Positions 10,049 to 19,900 of a DNA stretch of 64,000 bases are shown here, piece by piece. Below the pieces are notes generated by a model. That model searched no databases. It saw only the letters and a program-made list of their open reading frames with translations, and was not told the origin of the DNA. The first letter of the stretch is position 1; each line of letters opens with the position of its first letter. The stretch is from Planctomycetaceae bacterium. Its GTDB lineage: Bacteria > Planctomycetota > Planctomycetia > Pirellulales > Pirellulaceae. A program made the position numbers and the translations under genes. The stretch covers positions 1 to 64,000 of the forward strand of contig JAAYDI010000175.1 of assembly GCA_012729315.1 (NCBI GenBank), in the 5' to 3' direction.

Positions 10049-10882
10049 TCACGGTGCCGCCTGATGATCGGTCGCCGGGGTTGGCGTGGCGATCCCGAGC
10101 GCGGGTGGTGCGGGTGCCGTCTGAGCCGATTTGAAGACCGGCAACAGAATGGTGAAGGCGGTGCCCTTGCCGACCGTGCTCTGCACGCGTATCCGTCCGT
10201 GGTGGGCCTCCACAATGTTTCGGCAGGAGGACAGGCCCAGGCCCGTGCCCCCCTTGCCGGTCTCGTCCGGCCCGTTCTTGGTGCTGAAGAACGGATCGAA
10301 AATTCGGGGGAGTTTATCGGCGGGGATGCCCGCGCCGTCGTCGCGGATCATCAGCACGAGCATCTCTTCCGCCGGATCGTAGTCCAGTTTCACCAGGATC
10401 CGGCCACCCCGCGGCATGGCCTGTCGGGCGTTGATCAACAGGTTGAGCAGTATCTGCTGGATCTGGTTGCCGTTGACCATCGCCTCGGGCACGGCAGCGA
10501 TCTGCTTGTCCACCGTAATGTGGTACTTGTTCATTTCGCGCTCCAGCAGCAGCAGCGCGTCTTCCACAAGTTGCTGTAAGTCGGTGGGTTCAAACGTCTC
10601 AGCCCGATTGCGAGCGACGCCGAGAATCGAATTCGTGATGCGGGCAGCCTTCTGGCTGGCAGCCAGTATCTTGTCGAGTGCCTTATCGCGTGTCGCGTCG
10701 TCGCGGCAACGCATACCCAGCTTCGCGTAGTTGATGATGGTCATCAACACGTTGTTGAATTCGTGCGTCGTCGTGCCGACGAGTTCTCCTAGCGAGGTGA
10801 GTTTCTGTGCCTGGTGAAGCTGGGCAGTCAGAATCTGGACCTGTTCCTCGAGCGTGGGGCGATCCGAGTTGCCGTACGACAT
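10049..10882 (-). CDS. Soluble sensor histidine kinase
   Basis: The 277-residue protein is a compact two-component kinase without membrane or recognisable sensor domain. A short coiled-coil (EEQVQILTAQLHQAQKL) leads to the dimerisation/phosphoacceptor helix with the H-box GTTTHEFNNVLMTI. The ATPase domain has the N-box LLNLLINARQAM, G1 DDGAGIP, F-box FDPFFSTK and G2 GTGLGLSSC. I chose the ATG at 10882, preceded by AAAGGG; the frame continues upstream to 10918. No response regulator gene is adjacent. The input is presumably a partner protein or a cytosolic signal. Confidence 0.9.
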   Translation of the reverse strand: MSYGNSDRPTLEEQVQILTAQLHQAQKLTSLGELVGTTTHEFNNVLMTIINYAKLGMRCRDDATRDKALDKILAASQKAARITNSILGVARNRAETFEPTDLQQLVEDALLLLEREMNKYHITVDKQIAAVPEAMVNGNQIQQILLNLLINARQAMPRGGRILVKLDYDPAEEMLVLMIRDDGAGIPADKLPRIFDPFFSTKNGPDETGKGGTGLGLSSCRNIVEAHHGRIRVQSTVGKGTAFTILLPVFKSAQTAPAPPALGIATPTPATDHQAAP

Positions 10883-11069
10883 CTGCACAATCCCTTTCCA
10901 CTCACGAAACCGAGCCAACCGGCTGTGGAGAACGCTCGGGCGTCCCCATCTTGACTGACTTGACTGGCTTGCCGCGCTCGCGGCGACCGGAATGTCTTGC
11001 CCCGTAGCCGTGGCTTAACTTGTTTCCCGGTAATTGGTTAGCTCTATGTGAGGTATCGTCGAATCGAAC

Positions 11070-11098
11070 TGGGCAACTGTAACCGAAGCCGGTATAAT
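11070..11098 (+). promoter_or_regulatory. Sigma70-type promoter for the 86-residue protein
   Basis: TGGGCA (11070-11075), a 17-bp spacer and a perfect TATAAT (11093-11098), about 57 bp before the start codon at 11155. The same TGGGCA-17-TATAAT arrangement occurs at 37936-37964. Confidence 0.6.
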
Positions 11099-11154
11099 CC
11101 CGCCCTGTCCGGTTTGGTTTGGCCACGGATCCAGGGCGAAATAGGGGAGCTGGG

Positions 11155-11415
11155 ATGCACACGGTCGAGTTGTTAGAACAGGCATGCGCCATCGCGGAAC
11201 AACTGGGGTATCAGACGCGTCAGGAGTGGTTGGGAGGAGCTGGCGGGGGCGCCTGCGAGTTCGCTGGCCGGAAGTGGATCTTCATTGACTTGGCACTGAG
11301 TGTATTTGAGCAGCTCGACCAGGTTACGGACGCGTTGCGGCAGGACCCGGGCATTCATCTGGTGGAACTGTCGCCGCCGATGCGCCAGTTGCTGGAGCTC
11401 CATCGTGCCGCGTGA
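11155..11415 (+). CDS. Conserved-looking 86-residue protein, function unknown
   Basis: A small soluble protein (MHTVELLEQACAIAEQLGYQ...) with alternating helix and strand, possibly a single alpha/beta domain. AGGGGAG (11143-11149) stands six bases before the ATG, and a good promoter lies just upstream, which together support it as a real gene. It ends seven bases before the convergent nadD gene. It has no motif I can assign. The position next to nadD may be incidental. Confidence 0.8.
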   Translation: MHTVELLEQACAIAEQLGYQTRQEWLGGAGGGACEFAGRKWIFIDLALSVFEQLDQVTDALRQDPGIHLVELSPPMRQLLELHRAA

Positions 11416-11421
11416 GGCGCG

Positions 11422-12027
11422 TCACCGGTACAGCCCGTGCGACTCGATGTACTTCTCCACTGCCCGCGGTGTCCGGTAACGAATGCTCTGACCGCGCGCC
11501 ACACGGGAGCGGATGTCTGTGCTGGACAGTTCGACGATGGGCATCGTGACCTGATGTGCGCGGAACAGCTCCAGACGTTGTGGTGAGGTGACTGTCTGGA
11601 GCCTGTCGAAGCTGGGTTCCGCGGTCCCGGCACGGCGGACGACGACGAGAATGGCCAGTTCACAGATGCGCGCCGCCGCACGCCACTGGGGCAAGTCGGC
11701 CACGGCATCCGCGCCCATCAGCAGGAACAGCTCGGCCTCCGGATGCTGTGCGTGGATGGCGGTCAGGGTGTCCACGGTATAGCTCACTCCGCCGCGATCG
11801 ATTTCGAGGGTACTGATCTGCATCGCCGGGTGTCCGCCGACCGCCAGACGGAGCATATCCACGCGGTGGCGTGCGGCGGCGACGTGGCGATCCTGTTTGA
11901 GAGGGGAGGCGGCCGCCGGCAGCAGCCAGACCTGGTCGAGTGCGCATTGTTCGCGGCACGTTTCGGCCAGCAACAGGTGTCCGTAATGCACGGGATCGAA
12001 GGATCCACCGAAGATTCCGAGTCGCAT
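11422..12027 (-). CDS. nadD: Nicotinate-nucleotide adenylyltransferase
   Basis: The 201-residue enzyme adenylates nicotinate mononucleotide to deamido-NAD in NAD biosynthesis. The nucleotidyltransferase signature is at the N-terminus (LGIFGGSFDPVHYGHL, with the HxGH-type motif HYGH), and the family C-terminal motif ISSTDIR appears as LSSTDIRSRVARG. Length is normal for NadD. It is divergent from priA across a 143-bp gap. The ATG at 12027 has a weak AGG five bases upstream. Confidence 0.95.
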   Translation of the reverse strand: MRLGIFGGSFDPVHYGHLLLAETCREQCALDQVWLLPAAASPLKQDRHVAAARHRVDMLRLAVGGHPAMQISTLEIDRGGVSYTVDTLTAIHAQHPEAELFLLMGADAVADLPQWRAAARICELAILVVVRRAGTAEPSFDRLQTVTSPQRLELFRAHQVTMPIVELSSTDIRSRVARGQSIRYRTPRAVEKYIESHGLYR

Positions 12028-12170
12028 AGGGCCTGCCGTCGAGATTCGAGCGGTTTGGGGGGCGGTTCACGAACTGGTGGCGATGTGCGGGCGACATCGC
12101 GGGTCGGCCCCGGGTCATCTAGACTTGGGGGACCGTAGCGACATTGTCGGTTCCGGAAGATGGTGTGTCG

Positions 12171-14456
12171 ATGGGCCAGGAGCAACAAGATCTGTTTGAC
12201 AAGCAGCCTCCGCCATGGGAGTTGGACGACCGGCGCGAGGTTTGCGTCGCGGAGGTGGTGTTTGCCGAGGCTCCGTTCGGGCCGTACGACTATGAGGTGC
12301 CCGGCACCTTACGGGCGGCGGTACAGCCGGGTGTGCGTGTGCAGGTTCCGCTGGGCCGCGGCAATCGCCGGCGCGTGGGTTACTGTACGGTCGTCGGCAG
12401 TCAGGCGCATGTGACTCGCGCGCTCAAGCCGATCTTGGCGACGGTCGACAGCCGGTCGCTGCTCTCGCCCGCCATGCTGCGTCTGACGCGCTGGATGGCA
12501 GACTACTATCTATGTCCGCTGGGGCAGGTGCTGGACGCCGTGGTGCCAGCGGGAGTGCGGGGGCAGGCGGGGACGCGGGAGCAGGTGTTTCTGCACGTCG
12601 CACCGGGTGTCACGGCCCGGCTGGCGGAGCTGGCGCTGCCGCCCAAGCAGCGTGACGCGTTGCAGATCCTGGCGGGATCGTCCGGCGGGATGACGCCGGC
12701 CGATCTGGCGGCGGCGGCGCACTGCACGTCGGGGCCGATTCAGACGCTGCGGCGCAAGGCGCTGGTGACGGAGGAGGTCCGCCGCGTGCAGCAGATCATT
12801 CCGGACACACGGACCGTGGACCGGGTAGCCCGGCTGCCGCTCAATCCCGATCAGCAGGCGGCGCTCGAGGCGATCCTGCAGCCGCTGCGGCAGCGCCGTC
12901 ACGAGACGATAGTGATTCACGGTGTCACTGGCAGCGGCAAGACGGAGGTGTACATCCAGGCGATCGAAGAGGTGATCCAGTACGGCCGGCAGGCCATCGT
13001 GCTGGTGCCCGAGATCAGTCTCACGCCGCAGACGCTGCAGCGGTTCGAGTCGCGGTTTGCGCGGGTGGCGGTGCTGCACAGTCACCTGACCGGCTCGGAG
13101 CGGCATTGGCACTGGCGGCGGATCGCGACGGGTGAGGTGCAGGTGGTGGTAGGGGCGCGGAGTGCCGTCTTTGCGCCGACGCCGAACCTGGGTCTGATCG
13201 TGATCGACGAGGAGCACGATGCGTCCTTCAAGCAGGACATTGTGCCGCGCTACCATGCCCGCGACGTGGCCCGGCAGCGGGCGCTGGCCGAGCAGGTGCC
13301 GCTGGTGCTGGGGTCCGCCACGCCGGCGCTGGAGAGCTGGTACGCGGCGCAGTGCGGCACGTATCGGCTGATCGAGATGCCGCGTCGCGTCTCGGCCCTG
13401 CCGCTGCCCGACGTGGCCACCGTCGACCTGCGCACGCCGCACCGCGGCCGCCATGCGCCGGGGGCCATCAGTCAGCCCCTCTACCAGGCCGTGCGGGAGG
13501 CGCTGCGCGACGGCGGCCAGGTGATCCTGCTGCTCAATCGCCGCGGCTATTCCACGACGATCCAGTGCCCGGCCTGCGGGCACGTGGTCAAGTGCCCGCA
13601 CTGCGACCTGGCATTGACGCATCACCGGCACGAGCAGACTGCGGTCTGCCACTACTGCGAATACCAGATCCCGCCGCCGCCGCACTGTCCGGAGTGCCGG
13701 TTCGCGGACATCCGCTATTCGGGCCTGGGCACGCAGAAGCTGGAGGTGGAAGTGCAGGCCCGTTTCCCCGGCGTCGCCTGTCTGCGGATGGACAGCGATT
13801 CGATGTCGAAACCGGGCAGTCACGAAACGGCGCTGAGCCGTTTCCGGTCGGGGGAAGTGCGGATCCTGCTGGGCACGCAGATGATTGCCAAGGGGCTGGA
13901 TTTTCCCAACGTGACGCTGGTAGGCGTGATCAACGCCGACACGACGCTGCACTTCCCTGACTTCCGCGCGGCGGAACGGACGTTTCAGTTGGTGACGCAG
14001 GTGGCTGGTCGCACGGGGCGCGGCGCGCGGGGTGGACGCGTGCTGGTCCAGACCTACAGTCCGGATCATCCGGCGATCATGGCGGCCCAGCGGCACGACT
14101 ACCGGCAGTTTGCCCTGCAGGAGCTGCCGGTGCGGCGCGAGTTCGGTTATCCGCCGCTGGTGGCGATGATTCGCATCGTGGTGCGCGGGCCGGTGGAGAC
14201 GGCGGTGGAGCAGTTTGCCGAGCAGGTCGTGGAGCGGCTGCGCGCCACGGCCACCGCGCGGCAGGTCGAACCGCGGATACTCGGTCCGGCCGCCGCGCCG
14301 CTCCCCAAGTTGCGCGGCAACTTCCGCTTCCACGTGCTCCTCTACCACGCTGATCAACCGGCGCTGGCCGGTCTGGTGCGCGCTGCCACGGAGGGGCTCA
14401 AACCGCCCGCCGATGTCCTGTGGACGGTCGATGTCGATCCGCTCGACATGCTCTGA
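12171..14456 (+). CDS. priA: Primosomal protein N' (replication restart helicase)
   Basis: The 761-residue helicase recognises stalled forks and reloads the replisome. Walker A is GVTGSGKTEVY (from residue 251) and the Walker B region reads IDEEHD. The cysteine-rich zinc-binding insert is present (CPACGHVVKCPHC, CHYCEY, CPEC), followed by the C-terminal helicase motifs (GTQMIAKGLDFPNV, VAGRTGRGARGG). The frame opens at a TTG at 12144, but the ATG at 12171 with GGAAG upstream gives the usual short leader. It is followed 98 bp later by the histidine kinase gene. Confidence 0.96.
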   Translation: MGQEQQDLFDKQPPPWELDDRREVCVAEVVFAEAPFGPYDYEVPGTLRAAVQPGVRVQVPLGRGNRRRVGYCTVVGSQAHVTRALKPILATVDSRSLLSPAMLRLTRWMADYYLCPLGQVLDAVVPAGVRGQAGTREQVFLHVAPGVTARLAELALPPKQRDALQILAGSSGGMTPADLAAAAHCTSGPIQTLRRKALVTEEVRRVQQIIPDTRTVDRVARLPLNPDQQAALEAILQPLRQRRHETIVIHGVTGSGKTEVYIQAIEEVIQYGRQAIVLVPEISLTPQTLQRFESRFARVAVLHSHLTGSERHWHWRRIATGEVQVVVGARSAVFAPTPNLGLIVIDEEHDASFKQDIVPRYHARDVARQRALAEQVPLVLGSATPALESWYAAQCGTYRLIEMPRRVSALPLPDVATVDLRTPHRGRHAPGAISQPLYQAVREALRDGGQVILLLNRRGYSTTIQCPACGHVVKCPHCDLALTHHRHEQTAVCHYCEYQIPPPPHCPECRFADIRYSGLGTQKLEVEVQARFPGVACLRMDSDSMSKPGSHETALSRFRSGEVRILLGTQMIAKGLDFPNVTLVGVINADTTLHFPDFRAAERTFQLVTQVAGRTGRGARGGRVLVQTYSPDHPAIMAAQRHDYRQFALQELPVRREFGYPPLVAMIRIVVRGPVETAVEQFAEQVVERLRATATARQVEPRILGPAAAPLPKLRGNFRFHVLLYHADQPALAGLVRAATEGLKPPADVLWTVDVDPLDML

Positions 14457-14554
14457 GACGTCTTCTTTGCTCTGGTTCCCTGCCGGGGCACACCGTAGAA
14501 TACGGGCGATTGTCCGGGGTATGCCCCTGTCTCCTGTCCCCCTAGCGGCCACCC

Positions 14555-16480
14555 ATGAGCTATCGCTCGATCAAACGTGTGCTTGGTGAGACCAGTCTGG
14601 AGCGCAAGTGCCGGTTCCTGTTCGGCGCCTGCCTGCTGCTGCTGGTGACGGCCACATTCTGGGGTGTGGACCGGGTCGCGGGCAACCTGGTGATGACCAA
14701 CACGCGCAACCACGGCCACGACCTGATCGACATCATCATGATCAAGGTCCACTCGCTCACGTTCGAGACGCGCAGTGAGGGGGCGGCGGAGAACTCGGAC
14801 CTGCGGCGGATGAGTCGCGAGTGGCTGCGGGAAATCATTGTGGACGTGGAGGAGACGCAGGACTATCGCTACGAGATCGTCACACTCGATCCCAACAACT
14901 GGTTGAACCACGTCTCTCCCACACGGCCGCAGGACGAAGTCGAGCGGCAGTTGCTGATCGAGTTGAACAAGAAGTTTCAGCAGCAGAAGCGGCAGTTGCT
15001 GCTGGAGGCCGAGACGCCGGCGGCGAAGATGAGTCCCGCGGAGCCGCTGGGGGAAGCGGCCGAGAAGAACACGCGGGCGGTGTTCGTCGACCGGCTGCCC
15101 CGGGAGGGGAACGGTGAATACCACTACTTCGAACCGGTCAATTTCAAGCAGAACTGCCGGCTCTGCCACACGGCCGCCCTGGATGTGGGCACGATGTCGG
15201 CGGCGGAACTGGGGGAGTCGTACGCGCAGGAGCCGCCGCTGCTGGCGGTGAAAGTGATTCTGCCCTTCGCGGACACGGCCAGCGCGATCAGCAATTCGCG
15301 CGCGATTCTGATCGCCGTGGCGATCCTCACCGTCTTCCTGGCCATGATCACCTTGTACCTGATCGTGCGATACGTGATCGTCAAGCCGCTCCAGCATCTG
15401 CGGGACGTGAGCGACGACGTGAGCCGCGGCAAGCTGGAGGTGCGCGCCGAGATCCATACGAACGACGAGTTCGAGGACCTGGCGCAGTCGTTCAACCGCA
15501 TGTTGCGGCACCTGACCGATACCCAGGCTGAATTGCGGCGCGTCAACAAGGATCTGGACGGGAAGGTTGACGAGCTGGCCCAGCTGAACATGCGTCTCTA
15601 CGAGATGAATCGCCTCAAGGATGACTTCCTGGCCAATATGAGCCACGAGCTGCGGACGCCGCTCAACAGCATCATCGGCTTCTCCGAAGTGCTGCAGGGC
15701 ATCGAGGCACTCAACGAAAAACAGAAACGCTACGCTGCCAATATCATGAAGTCCGGCCGCATCCTGCTGGAGATGATCAACGACATCCTGGACCTGGCGA
15801 AACTCGAGGCCGGCAAAATGGAGGTCCGCCCGTCTGAGTTCCGGATCGACACCGTCATTCTCGCGCAGTGCGATCTGGTCCGCGCGCTGGCCGAAGACAA
15901 GAACATCGACCTGGTCGTGGACGTCGATCAGGACCTCCCCTTCGTCTACCAGGATCAGGCCAAGGTCCAGCAGATCCTGACGAACCTGCTCTCCAACGCC
16001 ATCAAGTTCACGCCGGAAGGAGGTCGCGTGGAGGTGTTCGCGGGGCCGGCCCGCGGCGACAGACTGGTCTTGACCGTCGCCGATACGGGGGTCGGCATCG
16101 CGGAAGAGGATCGGGACATCATCTTCGAGAAGTTCCGGCAGAGCAATTCGATCCTGGGCGACGATGGGTTGAGTCGGGAGTATTCCGGAACCGGGCTCGG
16201 CCTGTCCATCCTCAAGGAACTCTGCAAACTGCTCCAGGGTGAGATCAGCTTCGAGAGTGAGCTGGGGCGTGGCAGCAAGTTCATGGTGGTGTTGCCCTGG
16301 GTCGCTGCCGACCGTTCCCCGCGTGAAAGCCGCCTGAGCGCCCAGTTGCACGACCTGGCGGTGCCGAACGCTGAGGAGTTCAAGAGCGGTGCCCGGCCCG
16401 CTCTGCCGGCCGGCTCGCAGCACGACGATCCGGACATGCCGGCGGTCCCTTCGTCCTCCAGTCCTGACGCTTCGCAGTAG
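14555..16480 (+). CDS. Membrane histidine kinase with a c-type heme motif in its sensor domain
   Basis: The 641-residue kinase has two membrane helices (about 20-45 and 245-272) flanking a periplasmic domain. That domain contains CRLCH (Cys201, Cys204, His205), a canonical c-heme attachment site, in the context [13 protein letters not shown], as in DUF3365/Tll0287-like heme sensors. After the second helix come a HAMP domain, a coiled coil and the kinase core: H-box [11 protein letters not shown] with His364, [24 protein letters not shown] and GTGLGLSI. It probably senses redox state or a small gas ligand. No cognate regulator is adjacent; the rnhA start codon lies one base after the stop. The start ATG has no clear Shine-Dalgarno sequence. 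Confidence 0.93.
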   Translation: MSYRSIKRVLGETSLERKCRFLFGACLLLLVTATFWGVDRVAGNLVMTNTRNHGHDLIDIIMIKVHSLTFETRSEGAAENSDLRRMSREWLREIIVDVEETQDYRYEIVTLDPNNWLNHVSPTRPQDEVERQLLIELNKKFQQQKRQLLLEAETPAAKMSPAEPLGEAAEKNTRAVFVDRLPREGNGEYHYFEPVNFKQNCRLCHTAALDVGTMSAAELGESYAQEPPLLAVKVILPFADTASAISNSRAILIAVAILTVFLAMITLYLIVRYVIVKPLQHLRDVSDDVSRGKLEVRAEIHTNDEFEDLAQSFNRMLRHLTDTQAELRRVNKDLDGKVDELAQLNMRLYEMNRLKDDFLANMSHELRTPLNSIIGFSEVLQGIEALNEKQKRYAANIMKSGRILLEMINDILDLAKLEAGKMEVRPSEFRIDTVILAQCDLVRALAEDKNIDLVVDVDQDLPFVYQDQAKVQQILTNLLSNAIKFTPEGGRVEVFAGPARGDRLVLTVADTGVGIAEEDRDIIFEKFRQSNSILGDDGLSREYSGTGLGLSILKELCKLLQGEISFESELGRGSKFMVVLPWVAADRSPRESRLSAQLHDLAVPNAEEFKSGARPALPAGSQHDDPDMPAVPSSSSPDASQ

Positions 16481-16481
16481 A

Positions 16482-16955
16482 ATGGCTATGACTCAGCACG
16501 GCACGCGTTCTCAAGTGCACTTGTTCACGGACGGAGCCTGCAGCGGTAATCCGGGACCCGGCGGCTGGGCCTTCATCCTCCGGCACGTGGCGACCGGCCA
16601 GGAACTGGAGAGGTCGGGTGGCGAACGCGACACGACCAACAACCGCATGGAACTGCTGGCCGTCATCCGGGGCCTCGAGGCGCTCAAACGCCCCTGCCAG
16701 GTCGAGCTGTTTACCGACAGCGTCTATGTCGGCAAAGGGCTCGAAGAGTGGCTCGCCAGGTGGAAACAGAACGGCTGGCGCCGCCGAGAAGGCCAGCGCT
16801 GGATGCCGGTCAAGAACGACGAGCTGTGGCGGCGCCTGGATGCACTGGCCCAACGGCACACGATCACGTACACACGTGTGGCCGGACACAGCGGCCATCC
16901 GGAAAACGAACGCTGTGATCAACTGGCCGTGGCCGCCTGCCAGCGCGTCAAGTAA
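16482..16955 (+). CDS. rnhA: Ribonuclease HI
   Basis: The 157-residue enzyme cuts RNA in RNA-DNA hybrids. All active-site carboxylates are in place: Asp17 in [15 protein letters not shown], the Glu in [10 protein letters not shown], the Asp in FTDSVYV, and the last Asp in NERCDQLAV; the loop His is in [10 protein letters not shown]. The ATG at 16482 lies one base after the upstream kinase stop, and a second ATG at 16488 is also possible. Translation is likely coupled to the kinase gene. Confidence 0.95.
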   Translation: MAMTQHGTRSQVHLFTDGACSGNPGPGGWAFILRHVATGQELERSGGERDTTNNRMELLAVIRGLEALKRPCQVELFTDSVYVGKGLEEWLARWKQNGWRRREGQRWMPVKNDELWRRLDALAQRHTITYTRVAGHSGHPENERCDQLAVAACQRVK

Positions 16956-16999
16956 AGCGGCAAGCCGCGCGTCCGACCCGTTCCGTACGGCAGCGGGCG

Positions 17000-19900
17000 C
17001 TACTGCAGACGCTCGATGGCGCGGGCGATTTCCTCGCGGCGCTGTTCGATCGGGGCGGGATCGCAGGTGAACGTCGTCAGGTCGCTCGTGATGTCTGCCG
17101 GCACCTTGAGCAGTGCGGAGTACTCGGCCAGCTGCTGGGAGGTCAGCGTGTCCTGGCGCGCAGCCACCAATCGCTGCAGCAGTGCGAGGTACTCGTAGTC
17201 CTCCAGGCCGTCGCGCAGCATCTCCAGGCGGATCGAGGCGACCGCCGGGTCCAGGACCGGTGCGGCGGGGCGGCCGTCGGCGGCGCGCTCAGGCGGGTAC
17301 AGGAATCGCCCGTCGCCATTGCCCCACGCCTGCCGCACGCCCGCGGGGGTGCTGTAGCCGGAGACCCAGCCCATGGGGTCCGCGTACGGGTTCTGCGGAT
17401 GGGCGGCGTCCGGGTAGGCGGCCGCGGAAGTCCAGTAGTTGGTCTGCCACACGAGCACGCCGGCGATGTCGTGCTGCCAGGTCTGCCAGAGCCAGACGCG
17501 GAGTTCGGTACCCGGGTGATCGATAAACAGCGTGCAATACGGCGCCTTCGGGACCGTGCAGACGTACCACCAGAAAGTGTCGCCTGCCGCGCGTCGCGGC
17601 GCCGCCTGTTCCGCGTCGTACGCGGGGGTCAGCGGGCACCAGATGTTGGGCCCGCCGACCAGGGCCTGCTCGACTTGTTCGGTCAGCATCCGGCGGATGT
17701 CGGGTGCCCAGGTCTTGAGTTTGGTGAAACCGTTCATCACGAAGTCGTAGTCTTTCGGATCGGGCTCGTCGAACCAGTAGACGAACGCTTCGTCCAGCCA
17801 TCCCCGGTCGCGCAGATGCGCCTGCAGTTTCTCCAGGAACGCGCGCATCGCCCCCTGGTATTGAGGAGTGTGTTCCGCGTATCCGAGCAGTTCCGGTTCC
17901 GCTCGCGCATGGAACGTGCCGCTGCCCAGGCCGGGTACGTGAAGCTGAAACGTGTTGAAGTGATAGCCTTCCATCGCCTGGTGCATGGCCGTGTCCCAGG
18001 CGCTGAAATCGAAGACCGGCTCGGGGATCTGCTGCGCGACCGCCTCGAAGCCACCGTCGATCAGCTGTTCGGTGCCGGAGGCCACATCGATCAGCGACAC
18101 GTCGTCGAACCACACGCTGCCGGTGAGCGAGCCGTCCTCCCGCCACTCGGTCGCGCGCAAGGTAATGGTCAGGCTCTTCGCACCGGCGGGAAACTGCGTC
18201 ACTGTTTGCTCATAGTGCTGCCATGTGCCGTCCCCTGTGACGAGCAGGTCGTTGTTGCGGCCGGACATCCAGTGTCCGCTCGCGTCGTGATGGGCGAGTG
18301 TGACCAGGAAGCGATGGCCCGGCTGGTGGGTGCGGTACCAGAAGCTCAGCTTGATACCCTGGTCCGCAATCGGAATCCGCGTGCGGAACACGGCCGACGC
18401 AGCGGCGGTGGGCGAGTCGTCAGCCACCCGCAGCGAGGTCGTCCCGGCGTGCACGACCTCCGTGTCGGTCTCCCCTCCGACCCACGGCGGCAGGTTCGTC
18501 CAGGTGACCTGGATGCCGTCGAGTGGCGCCGGGTTGTAGGGCGAGATGTGATGGTCTGCCAGGCACTGGAGGTAGCTCGCGAGCACTTGCCGGCGATCCG
18601 CGTCGGTTGTTACGCCGTGGTATCGCCAGGCCTCGCCCGGGTCAAAACCGAACGCCGTCTGGCAGGTCATCCGGTCCGGAAGGTTGAACCCGAACACTTC
18701 CACCTGCAGCGGCACTTCAGCGCGATAGTCCTCGGCCGCAAGTACGAGCGTACCGAGGTAGCTCCCCGCCGGCTGGTCGCGCGGCACCCGGACCCGCACC
18801 CACAGCGGCAGGTTCTGGTCAGCTTCGGCCGTGACGGGGCCCGCCAGCGGCGGCAGCGGGTCGGGCCACAGCCCGGCGGTCGCGGAGGCATCGGTCGGCT
18901 GCACGACCGATACGTACCGGACGCGCAGGATGTCAATCTGCTCGGCGCCGATCTTCGCTCCGGCCGGTCCTGTCAGCGTTCCAGCGGTGACGGTCAGACC
19001 CGCCAGCGGGCGGGCCGGACGCACGACCAGCTGCACGGCTTCCGCTTCATTGGCGGCGGCAGCCACCTCGATGGCAGCCGACTGCGTGTTCGGCCCGGGC
19101 ACGGGCCGGCGACTGCTGATCTTCCAGCCGGACGAACACCACCACAGCCCGACCTCCGCACTGGACGCGGGCAGCACCTGCCCGTAGCTGGTCTCATGCA
19201 GCGGCGAGATCGTGACGGTGGCCTCCGCCGCGAACTCCACATCGCCGCCGATCCGTATCGCTACCACGTGCTTCCCACTGCCGGCGAGCGTGTAGGGGAT
19301 CGTCACCGGCTGGTCCGCGTCGCCGGCCGGCAGATCCACCCGCTGGCCACCGGCTTCCAGCCGGAGCGTCTTGTTCGCTCGATTGCGCAGGGAAAGTGTC
19401 ACCTTGTTGTCACCGCCAGGAACTGCTTCCCCCAGATCGGTGATAGACACCTGCAGTTGCGGGTCCGATTTCAGCACGGCGACGAAGTGTGTGGCACCGA
19501 CCAGGTCCAGCGGTGGGCCGTCGACGGTCGATTCGTAGCGATATCGGAAGAGCTGCAAGGACGGCGGGCTGGTATCGCCAGTCGCGCGGCGCACGGAGAA
19601 CTTGACCCAGATCTGTTCGGCCGGCAGCAGGGTGGCCGGCACCTCGCAGGCCACCGATCCCCGCTGGCCCAGGCTTCCGATCTCCTCCCACTGCTGCCCG
19701 TCACGGCTGGCGGACACGACGAGCTCGCCGTGCTGATACCAGCCGATCGTGGCGTGCACCTGGGCGCGCTGCTGCATGCGTCCCAGGTCGTGGCGGTACA
19801 CCACGGCGGCCGATTCATCCATCAGCCAGCGATTCGTATTGAACATGCAGCGGTGCCAGGCCAGGGGGCGCGCCTGGTTGGCCGAAGCCTTGCCGAACGG

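Noticed and set aside
12510-14552. A 680-codon open frame antisense to priA
   Set aside because: Low-complexity Arg/His/Gln-rich translation with no motif; priA is intact on the other strand.
16957-16968. Hairpin GCGGC-AA-GCCGC between rnhA and the DUF4091 gene as a shared terminator
   Set aside because: The loop would be only two bases and there is no U-tract on either side; too weak to call.
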